This document shows positions 36,594 through 43,954 of a stretch of 64,000 nucleotides of DNA, piece by piece. The first letter of the stretch is position 1, and each line of letters opens with the position of its first letter. The notes below the pieces were generated by a model. It made no database searches. It worked only from the letters and a program-made list of their open reading frames with translations, and had not been told where the DNA came from. Source of the stretch: JAEUHZ01 sp964552795 (GTDB lineage Bacteria > Planctomycetota > UBA1135 > GCA-002686595). The position numbers and the translations under genes were made by a program. The stretch is taken from positions 1 through 64,000 of the forward strand of contig CAZKIO010000011.1 of NCBI GenBank assembly GCA_964552795.1, written 5' to 3'.

Positions 36594-37985
36594 CTACGTC
36601 ACCAGCCCGCACGAGCGCCAAAGCTTCATCTTGTTCGACAGCGTGCGCGCGGTGACTCCAAGACGTCGCGCGGCCTCGGTCTTGTTGCCGCGCGCGGCCT
36701 GCAGCGTGGCCAGGATCGAGACGCGCTCGATCTCCTCCAGCTTGCGGTTCGCGAGCTGCGGGCCGAGCGCCTCGGTCGGGAGGGCCGCGCCGCCGGTCGT
36801 GCCGGGCGCGGACCCGCTGGAACTGGGGCTGAGCGCGAGGTCGGCGACGTCGATGCGCGTGTGGCGCAGCGCGACGACGGCGCGCTGGATCGCGTTCTCG
36901 ACCTCGCGCACGTTGCCGGGCCAGTTCCAGACCTGCAGCGCGTCGATGGCCTCGGGCGTGAACGTCGGCACGTCCAGGCCCGCGCGGCGCGCGTAGTGCT
37001 GCGCGAAGTGCTGCGCCAGCGGCACGATGTCCTCGCGGCGGTCGCGCAGGGGCGCGAGGCGCACGGGCAGGACGTTGAGCCGGTAGAACAGCTCCTCGCG
37101 GAACCGGCCGGCGCGCACGTCGGCGGCGAGATCGCGGTTCGTGGTGCACAGGATGCGCACGTCGACCTTCGTCGGGCCGGTCGCGCCGACGCGCTCGAAC
37201 TCCTCCTCCTGCACCAGGCGCAGGAGCCGCGCCTGCAGCGCGGGCGAGAGGTCGCCGACCTCGTCGAGCAGCAGCGTGCCGCCCTCGGCCAGCTCGATGC
37301 GGCCCTCGCGGGCGCGGTTCGCGCCGGGGAAGGCGCCGCGCTCGTGGCCGAACAGCTCGAGCAGCAGCAGTTGCTCGGGGACCGCGGCGCAGCCGACGCG
37401 GATGAACGGGCCCGTCTTGCGCGTGCCGCACTCGTGGATGTAGTGCGCGAGGCGCTCCTTGCCGGTGCCGCTCTCGCCCGAGATCAGGACCGTGCCCTTG
37501 CTGCGCGCGTAACGCGCGGCGGTGCGCAGCGTCTCCAGCATCGCCGGGCTCTTGGCCACCATGCCAGGCGTGGAGGAGCTCATCTCCTGGCGCAGGTACT
37601 CGTTCTCGCGGATCAGACGTGCGGTGCGCTCGATGCGCTCGATCACGACGCCCAGCGACTCGTGCGTGCAGGGCTTCAGCAGCACGTCGGATGCGCCGGC
37701 CTTCATGGCCTGCACCGCCGACTCCAGCCGGTTCTGCGCCGCGACCATGACCGACGGCACGCCGGGGACCTGCTCGCGGATGCGGCGCACGAGGTCGACG
37801 ACGTCGCCGCTGGGGCCGGCGAGATCGGCGAGCACGAGGTCGGGCTGTCCCGAGGTCGCGCGGTCGAGCGCTTCCTGGCCGCTGCCGGCTTCGATCGGCT
37901 TGTAGCCCAGGGCGGTGACCGCCTCGACCAGGAACTCACGGCTGAGCTGGTCGTCGTCGACCACCAGGATGCGTTGGATGGACAT
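36594..37985 (-). CDS. NtrC-family response regulator with altered GAFTGA loop
   Basis: A 463-residue regulator. The receiver domain (1-125) has the acidic pocket DDD (10-12), phospho-acceptor Asp54 and Lys104. The AAA+ domain has Walker A GESGTGKE (170-177), Walker B LLLDEV (238-243) and an arginine-finger region FREELFYRLNVLPVRL. A Fis-type helix-turn-helix is at the C-terminus (GNKTEAARRLGVTARTLSNKM). The sigma-54-contacting GAFTGA loop reads GAFPGA (217-222), with the critical Thr replaced by Pro. The gene follows a small sensor-like gene by 78 nt. Confidence 0.93.
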   Translation of the reverse strand: MSIQRILVVDDDQLSREFLVEAVTALGYKPIEAGSGQEALDRATSGQPDLVLADLAGPSGDVVDLVRRIREQVPGVPSVMVAAQNRLESAVQAMKAGASDVLLKPCTHESLGVVIERIERTARLIRENEYLRQEMSSSTPGMVAKSPAMLETLRTAARYARSKGTVLISGESGTGKERLAHYIHECGTRKTGPFIRVGCAAVPEQLLLLELFGHERGAFPGANRAREGRIELAEGGTLLLDEVGDLSPALQARLLRLVQEEEFERVGATGPTKVDVRILCTTNRDLAADVRAGRFREELFYRLNVLPVRLAPLRDRREDIVPLAQHFAQHYARRAGLDVPTFTPEAIDALQVWNWPGNVREVENAIQRAVVALRHTRIDVADLALSPSSSGSAPGTTGGAALPTEALGPQLANRKLEEIERVSILATLQAARGNKTEAARRLGVTARTLSNKMKLWRSCGLVT

Positions 37986-38063
37986 CGTGCTTCTCGTTAC
38001 GCGGTCAACTTCGGTGTGCGATGCGTCGCATGGTTCGTGACGTTTGCCGGCAGCGTCGGTCTT

Positions 38064-38711
38064 TCAGGCCGCGCTCCCCGGTGATTCGTGGAGGGCGAGA
38101 ACGGTCAGCAGCGCCGCGCTCTCACGCCGCACGCTCGCGCCCAGGCGCGTGAGGTCGCGCTCGGCGACCGCCAGCCCCAGCGCCAGCAGCGGCCGGCCGT
38201 CGCGTTGCGCATCCGTCGCCGCGCCGGCAGTGTTCTCGGCCGAAATCGCGAAGACCGTACGTTCCTCCGCGGAACGCACGTGCAGGGCGACGTTTCCGCC
38301 GGCGCACAGCTCGTGCTCGATCAGGTACGCGAGGCAGCGCGACAGCATCGGGCCGTCGATGCGGACCCGGCGCGCGGGCTGGTCGTACGAGACCAGGACG
38401 CGCTGGCGCAGCGGCGCGGAGAACGCCTGCACGGCGCCCAGTCCGATCTCCTCGTGCGTGCAGTCGATCGGCCGCGGCTCGGCAGGCATCGACCAGTCAA
38501 GGACCGCGCGCAGGTCGTGGCCCAGGTGCTCCAACTCGCGCAGCGTGGCCAGCACGGTCGCGTTCTGCGACCCTTCGCGCGGCAGCGTGCGTCCGAGCGA
38601 CTCCAGCGTGGCGCGCACGGCCGCGAGGCGCGAGCGCAGCGACCGCCCCGTGTCCTGAGCACAGGGCGACCAGGCGGCCGGGGCTGCCTGCAGGGTGGGA
38701 GTCGGGTGCAT
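38064..38711 (-). CDS. Small sensor kinase-like protein (degenerate histidine kinase)
   Basis: A 215-residue protein from ATG 38711 (MHPTPTLQAAP). It lacks membrane segments. A helical part with RELEHLGHDLRAVLDWS resembles a dimerisation/His helix, and the C-terminal 110 residues follow the order of a HATPase fold (MLSRCLAYLIEHELCAGG, then RPLLALGLAVAERDLTRLGA near a G2-like position). The usual Asn-rich N box and full glycine boxes are not evident, so catalytic activity is doubtful. Its place 78 nt before the NtrC-type regulator suggests it works with it, perhaps as a phosphatase or phosphotransfer partner. Confidence 0.65.
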   Translation of the reverse strand: MHPTPTLQAAPAAWSPCAQDTGRSLRSRLAAVRATLESLGRTLPREGSQNATVLATLRELEHLGHDLRAVLDWSMPAEPRPIDCTHEEIGLGAVQAFSAPLRQRVLVSYDQPARRVRIDGPMLSRCLAYLIEHELCAGGNVALHVRSAEERTVFAISAENTAGAATDAQRDGRPLLALGLAVAERDLTRLGASVRRESAALLTVLALHESPGSAA

Positions 38712-38859
38712 CGAGAGGAAGTGCTTGCCGTCCGGCCGCGCCCGCATCGAAGGGGTGCGACGGATGTTTCGGCACATCCAGACGAGGCCTTGAAGGATCT
38801 TTCCCCGGGGTCGGGTCCCCGGCCGGCCCGGTCCCGCGGAGCGCGCGCGCGGACGGCGC

Positions 38860-40092
38860 TCAGCGGCGGTTCGGAGGCTTGGAGGCCCAGGTGCGCCAGG
38901 TCTCCTCGGCCTCGGGAACCGGGCTGCCGGCGAGGGCTTCCAGCGCCTGCAACTGCCGCGCGCGCAGGTGCTCCGCACGCTCGGCCGCCGGCGCCTCCGG
39001 CACGGCCTCGGTGAGCGCCATCAGGCACCCGCGCATCGCCTCGGGGCCGAGCGTGAGCATCCACGATAGCTTGGACCACGCGACCATGTGCGCCGGGCCG
39101 GTGAGGTCGGCGAAGTCGTCCCACTCCGCCATCTCCTTCCACGTCGGAGCGAAGCCGTTGCCGATCAGCGCCTGCACGCGCGGGTCCCAGCGCTCCGCTC
39201 CCGGCTCGTCGCGTGCCGCGCCGCGCGCGTAGAGCGTGAAGCGTTCGTCGACGTTGCGCGAGACGACGTGCGACCAGCCGTACTTGAACCAGATCGGCGC
39301 CTGCGTGCCCTGATTGCGGAAGCCGTCGATCAGGTTGAGCGCGACGTTGGCCGCGACCTGCGCGTGCAGCGCGGCGTCGAGCTCGTGGCCCCACGAACGC
39401 ACCGCCTCCATGCTGATCCCGAAGAACAGCGTCTCGCCCGGCAGCCGCTCGCGGATCGGGTCCGTGCCCTGCCGGTCGAGCGCAAGGCGCACGAACCGCG
39501 CGAGCGTGGAGCGCCGCTCGCACAGGAGCACCGTGAACTTCGCCGGCATGCCCAGGTGCGGGCCGGGCGCGATCCGCGGCGGGCCGTCCGCCCTTCCCTC
39601 GCCGAAGTCGGCGTCCTCGACGCCGAAGTCGCGGCGGAACGCGGCGTGCACCGCCTCGATCCGCCGCGCGTACAGGTGCAGCCGCAGCCACGGGTCGAGG
39701 CGCGCAGGCGAAGGCTTGGTGCCCGGGAACAGCTCCTTCAGGCGCGCGACCTCCTCCTCGATCCGCTTCTTCTCGATGCGGTCGGCGCGCGGCTTGTACG
39801 TCGCCAGCGTCGAGCCGATGCGGAAGTGCTCCGTCTCGACCCACAGGACGCCCTGGCCCAGCTCGCGCTCGATCGCGTCGGTCGTCCAGCCCTCGCACCA
39901 GGGGAACGGCCCGAGCGAGATGTACCTCGCGCGGTCGAAGGCTTCGCGTTCGCCGCGCGAGTACGGGTCCTGGCGCTCGAAGGACTCCGGCCGGGAGTCC
40001 TCCTGGGCGTGCACCGGAGAGAGTCTCGGCGCGGCACCCAGGAGGATGCAGGCGGCGAGCAGGGCTCTCCCTCCGCCTGCGGTACCGGTCAT
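38860..40092 (-). CDS. Secreted protein of unknown function
   Basis: A 410-residue exported protein (signal MTGTAGGGRALLAACILLGAAP...). The mature part begins with a charged region (RPESFERQDPYSRGEREAFDRARY), followed by WVETEHFRIGSTL, a phrase typical of predicted secreted peptidase-like planctomycete proteins in which a W-E--HF strand opens the domain. No HExxH or other catalytic motif is visible. The stop of the CU selenoprotein lies 10 nt upstream, so it is the last gene of that operon. Confidence 0.75.
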   Translation of the reverse strand: MTGTAGGGRALLAACILLGAAPRLSPVHAQEDSRPESFERQDPYSRGEREAFDRARYISLGPFPWCEGWTTDAIERELGQGVLWVETEHFRIGSTLATYKPRADRIEKKRIEEEVARLKELFPGTKPSPARLDPWLRLHLYARRIEAVHAAFRRDFGVEDADFGEGRADGPPRIAPGPHLGMPAKFTVLLCERRSTLARFVRLALDRQGTDPIRERLPGETLFFGISMEAVRSWGHELDAALHAQVAANVALNLIDGFRNQGTQAPIWFKYGWSHVVSRNVDERFTLYARGAARDEPGAERWDPRVQALIGNGFAPTWKEMAEWDDFADLTGPAHMVAWSKLSWMLTLGPEAMRGCLMALTEAVPEAPAAERAEHLRARQLQALEALAGSPVPEAEETWRTWASKPPNRR

Positions 40093-40102
40093 CCCGTTCG
40101 CA

Positions 40103-41056
40103 TCAGCGTCCGGCGGCCGGACGCAGCTTGGCCTCGAACAGACGCTCGATCGCCTCGCGCGCCTCGGCGGCGTCCTTCTCGAGCTCCTCGATCTCCGCCT
40201 GCGTCTTCCTGACCTTCGCCGGATCGACGCGCGGCGTCTCCATCAGCTCGCCCTTGCGCACCTTCAGCTCGGCGATCCTGGTCTCCATCTGGTCGACGCG
40301 GTCCAGCGCGTGGAGCACCTGCTTCACGGCCTTGCTCGGGTCGAGGTCGTAGCTCTTCGCGAGCGTCTTCTCCATCGCGGTCCACAGGCTGACGCGCGAC
40401 GTGTCCGACTCCAGCGGCAGCTTCTCCGAGCCGTCGACCGCCGACACGAACAGGTGCTCGGCGTCGTTGGTCGGGAACAGGCTGTTGAACGGATGGTCGG
40501 GCTCGACCACGTCGACCGGCAGCTTCACGCAGTGGAACCAGCGCGCGAGGATCAGCGTGCGCTCGTTGTTCTCGGTGCGCGAGAGCAGCGCGTCGTCCGT
40601 CTTGTTGCAGACGGAGCACTCGCGCAGCACGAGCAGCGGCCGCGGATCGTCGCCGGCCAGCACCTGCAGGGCCACTTCGCGCGGCAACGCCGCGCGGCGC
40701 GCCTCGACGCTGGTGCCGTGCTCGGCCGCCTCGGGCGCCGCGAGCTTGTGGACCGGGTAGTTCCAGCGCAGGTCCATCAGCTTGCGCGCGCCTTCGCTGC
40801 GCGGCGCGGTGGCCACGGGCGCGGTGGGCATGTTCTTCGGAGCCTTCACTCCGCCGGTCGCGCCGGGCCCCGAGGTCACCGGTCCGCCGCCGCCGCCTCC
40901 TCCGCCACCCGCGCCGGGGGCGCGTCCATCACCGGGAGACGGCGAACTCGCCGTCGGCCGGGGACGTCAACATCCGGGGAACGCTTTCGCCGGCATCCAC
41001 GCCGCGCCCAGCGTCAAGGCGGCGAGGCCGGCGGCCACTGCGTACTTCGCTTGCAT
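40103..41056 (-). CDS. Predicted exported selenoprotein with Cys-Sec motif (in-frame UGA = Sec30)
   Basis: A 317-residue protein from ATG 41056, which has GGAGA 7 nt upstream. The signal peptide (MQAKYAVAAGLAALTLGAAW) ends at AKA, and the mature protein starts FPGC followed by TGA (40969-40967). The frame then stays open through a Pro/Gly-rich linker (eight Gly in a row) into a folded region with CSVC (147-150), HCVKLPVD near 176 and HLFVSAVDGSEKL, in a thioredoxin-like order, and a C-terminal coiled coil (about 245-310). A strong SECIS-type hairpin follows the TGA. Without Sec the downstream part would have to start at GTG 40879 with no signal peptide. I do not recognise the family. Confidence 0.82.
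40932..40961 (-). promoter_or_regulatory. Candidate bacterial SECIS element of the CU selenoprotein
   Basis: On the reverse strand a 7-bp stem (GACGGCG with CGCCGTC, 40955-40949 with 40944-40938) carries an AGTT loop. Below it is a 2x2 internal loop and a CCGG/CCGG lower stem. The loop begins on the 19th base after the TGA and has G at its second position followed by T. Both match bacterial SECIS rules. Confidence 0.75.
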
Positions 41057-41190
41057 CGAATTGTCTCCTCGGGCGGGGCCGTGCCCCGCGGGTACCGGGT
41101 CCAGAACCCTTATACACCCGTCCCGCCGAGGCGTGGCAAGGCCCGGCGGCGAGATCCCGGGAAACCCGGGCGAGGCCCCGCGGCGGGCCG

Positions 41191-41814
41191 CTAGTGGACG
41201 CCCTTGGCCTGCAGGAGCTTCCCGAGCTGGGTGCGCGCCCGGGTGTGCATCATCCGCGCCGCGTCGGCGCTGGAGGCGCCCACGACCTCGGCGACCTCCT
41301 CCCACGACGAGCCGGCGTAGTCGCGCAGGAGGATCAGCTCGCGGTAGTTCTCCGGCAGCGCGTGCAGGCACGCCTCGACGAGGCCGGACTCCTCGGCCTG
41401 GCGCACCTGGATCGACGGCGTCGACGTCGGCGCCGGGGGCTGGATCGTGCTCTCGCCGTCGGGGCCGCCGCCGTCCAGCGGAACCTCGTGCGCCGACGAG
41501 CGGCGTTCGGCGTTGAAGTACTTGGCCTTGGCCGAGATCCGGTTCTGCACGATCGTCGCCAGCCAGCGGATCAGGCTCGACTCGCCGCGCGTCTCGAAGC
41601 GGTCGAGGCTCTGCAGCGCCTCGATCAGCGCCTCCTGCGCGATGTCGCCCGACTCCACGTTGCGCCGCAGGCGCGGGCCGATGCGCGCGCGCACGATGCC
41701 GAGCACGCGGTCGGAGTAGCGCGCGAACAGCTCCTCGCGAGCCTCACCGACTCCGTTCTGCGCTTCGCGGACGAGATCGAGCGTGGGGAGGTCTTTCCAT
41801 TCGCCGTCGTCCAT
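41191..41814 (-). CDS. RNA polymerase sigma factor, sigma-70 family (ECF-like)
   Basis: A 207-residue sigma factor with region 2 (LFARYSDRVLGIVRARIG, then DIAQEALIEALQSLDRFE) and region 4 (LPENYRELILLRDYAGSSWEEVAEVVGASSADAARMMHTRA), joined by a Pro/Gly-rich linker. It begins 7 nt after the Ser/Thr kinase gene, so it is probably cotranscribed with it. It resembles the kinase-linked sigma factors common in planctomycetes. It may direct transcription of the genes that follow it, but that is inference. Confidence 0.88.
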   Translation of the reverse strand: MDDGEWKDLPTLDLVREAQNGVGEAREELFARYSDRVLGIVRARIGPRLRRNVESGDIAQEALIEALQSLDRFETRGESSLIRWLATIVQNRISAKAKYFNAERRSSAHEVPLDGGGPDGESTIQPPAPTSTPSIQVRQAEESGLVEACLHALPENYRELILLRDYAGSSWEEVAEVVGASSADAARMMHTRARTQLGKLLQAKGVH

Positions 41815-41821
41815 CTTCGGG

Positions 41822-43855
41822 TCAACTCTTCTTGCGCACCTGCAGGACCTGCTGGATCCACTTCATGCGGCCGTCCTTCGAGACGTCCTGTTGGGCGCCC
41901 TGCCGCGGCACCAGATTACGAAAGACCTCGAGGCGTTCCTCGGTCGGGATCTGGTCGGGCGTGTACCCCCCCCGCGCAGGCCCCGCCAGGGCCTCGAAGG
42001 TGCGCATGGCGTCGGCGTAGGCCACCGGCAGGGTGCGTTCGATCCGCTGTCGCTCGAGCTGGTCGAACCACAGCTCGATGTCCGGCGAGCGCTCCGCGCG
42101 CGCCATGAACAGCACGCCTTCCTCGGGGTCGGCGCCGTCGAACCACCAGCACTCGAACTCCGCGCGCGAGCCCTCCTTCACGAACTGGAACCACTGCGCG
42201 GGCTCTTCGCTCGAGTTCAGGCGCCGCGGGCGCAGCGGCAGGAACGAGAGGCCGTTCGGTCCGCCGCCGGTGATTGCCGCGGCGTACACCCAGGTGTCCG
42301 ACGGGGCCTCGATCGAGACGCCGAGCAGCTCGCGTTCGCTGGCCGGCGACATCTCGACCGCCTCGACCGTGCCGATCGGCTGCACGGTGCTCCAGCCGCG
42401 CTGGAAGTGGAACGTCGAGAGCGCCGGCGGCGACCAGCGGTTGGCCGCCTCCGCGCGCATGTAGGCGCCCAGGCCCAGCGCCGCCACGCCCAGCACCAGC
42501 GCGGCGAACGCCGGACGGCGCGCGGCCCAGCCCGCGCGCAGCGCCGCGCCGTGCACGAACCCGGTCGACGCATGCACGTTCGGCAGTCCGCGCACGAAGC
42601 GCCGCAGGTCCTCGGCCATCTGCGCCGCGGTCGCGTAGCGCTCCTCGGGCTTCGCCGCGAGCGCCTTGGCGCAGATCGCGCGCAGGCTGCGCGGCACCGC
42701 GCTGCCCAGCGCGGCGACCTGCCGCGCCGGCCCCGCGCTGACGCGCGCGAGGAAGCTCAAGACGTCCTCGGTCTCGCCGCGCGACTGCGCGCGCTCGAAG
42801 CTGAGCAGCTCGTACAGCACGAGGCCCAGCTGGTAGGTGTCGGTGCGCACGTCCGAACCCGAGCGCAGGTTGCGCGCCTGCTCGGGCGCGAAGTACTCGG
42901 GGGTGCCGCGCAGCGCGCCCGAGTCCTCGCCCAGCGGCCGCACCGGCGCCGACAGGCCGAAATCGAGCACGACGGGGTCGCCGCCCGGCCGCAGCACGAC
43001 GTTGTTGGGCTTCAGGTCGCGATGGACGAGCCCCTGGCCGTGCGCGAGGCCGATCGCCTCGGCCACGGTCGCCAGGATGCGCGCGACGGTGCGCGGCCAG
43101 CTCCGGTCGTCGATGCGGTCGACGAGAGCGCGCGCCTCCTCCTCGGGGGTCGCGTCGCGCGAGCGCTCGAGCAGCGCACGCAGGCGCTCCGGCCGACGCG
43201 CGGGCGGTGCGCCCGCCTTCTCCTCGCGCACCAGCTCGTCCAGGACCTTCGAGAGGTCCAGGCCGCGCACGAGGTCCATCACGATGTACGAGTGCGCCTT
43301 GTCGCGGCGGATGTCGAGGACGCGCACGAGGTTCGGGCTGTCCAGGCGCGCCAGCGCGGCGGCCTCGGCGTGCGCGATCGACTCCCACTCCTCGGCCGTG
43401 CCGGCCTGGCCTTGCGCGTTGAAGACCTTGATCGCCACCTCGCGGCCCAGCTCGGTGTCGCTCGCCGCGAACACGACGCTCATGCCGCCGCGGCCGAGCG
43501 GCGCGAGGATCCGGTAGCGGTTCGCGAGCATCACGCCGGGAGCCAGCTGGGCGGGCAGCGTGCGCCCGGCCAGCTGGTTGGCGCGCACGATGTTCTGGAA
43601 CGCCTTGCGGTCGACCGCGCGCGGCAGCCGCGCGAGGAACGATTCCAGCGTCACCGCCTCGCCGCGCGAGACGCGCCAGGCGTATTCCTCGGCCAGCGCC
43701 TCGCGGCGGAAGCGGTCGCGCATCTCTCCGAGCGGCAGCGTCCCGGCCCAGCCCTCCAGGTCGGCTGCGCCGTGCTGGGCCAACGCGAGCAGGTAGCCGT
43801 CCAGGGCCCGGGTCAACTGCTCCTCGGGGCCGTTGGAATCGTGGTTTGCGGTCAT
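41822..43855 (-). CDS. Membrane-anchored serine/threonine protein kinase (PknB type)
   Basis: A 677-residue Hanks-type kinase. After an N-terminal region of about 110 residues, the kinase domain shows the glycine loop GRGGMSVVF, AIKVFN (catalytic Lys), HRDLKPNN (catalytic loop), DFGLSAP and APEQ. A single membrane helix (PAFAALVLGVAALGLGAYM) separates it from an external C-terminal domain of about 190 residues with no known fold. It shares a 99-nt divergent region with a caspase-like lipoprotein gene and heads an operon with a sigma factor. Confidence 0.95.
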   Translation of the reverse strand: MTANHDSNGPEEQLTRALDGYLLALAQHGAADLEGWAGTLPLGEMRDRFRREALAEEYAWRVSRGEAVTLESFLARLPRAVDRKAFQNIVRANQLAGRTLPAQLAPGVMLANRYRILAPLGRGGMSVVFAASDTELGREVAIKVFNAQGQAGTAEEWESIAHAEAAALARLDSPNLVRVLDIRRDKAHSYIVMDLVRGLDLSKVLDELVREEKAGAPPARRPERLRALLERSRDATPEEEARALVDRIDDRSWPRTVARILATVAEAIGLAHGQGLVHRDLKPNNVVLRPGGDPVVLDFGLSAPVRPLGEDSGALRGTPEYFAPEQARNLRSGSDVRTDTYQLGLVLYELLSFERAQSRGETEDVLSFLARVSAGPARQVAALGSAVPRSLRAICAKALAAKPEERYATAAQMAEDLRRFVRGLPNVHASTGFVHGAALRAGWAARRPAFAALVLGVAALGLGAYMRAEAANRWSPPALSTFHFQRGWSTVQPIGTVEAVEMSPASERELLGVSIEAPSDTWVYAAAITGGGPNGLSFLPLRPRRLNSSEEPAQWFQFVKEGSRAEFECWWFDGADPEEGVLFMARAERSPDIELWFDQLERQRIERTLPVAYADAMRTFEALAGPARGGYTPDQIPTEERLEVFRNLVPRQGAQQDVSKDGRMKWIQQVLQVRKKS

Positions 43856-43938
43856 GTGGGGCCTTCTCGCTCCCGGGAGAGCCCTCGGGTCCGCAGTCGA
43901 ACGCCGCGACGTTCGGCCGCCGGCCCGGTGGCTCTCGG

Positions 43939-43944
43939 TATCGT
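43939..43944 (+). promoter_or_regulatory. -10-like element (TATCGT) of the caspase-like gene
   Basis: TATCGT ends 10 nt before ATG 43955. The overlapping reverse-strand reading (TACGAT, 43945-43940) could serve the divergent kinase operon 84 nt away. Confidence 0.4.
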
Positions 43945-43954
43945 ACGGCCTGCC

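Noticed and set aside
40103..40879. Start at GTG 40879 for the CU protein
   Set aside because: It lies in the middle of a Pro/Gly linker, has no ribosome site, and would discard the in-frame signal peptide that is preceded by a good ribosome site.
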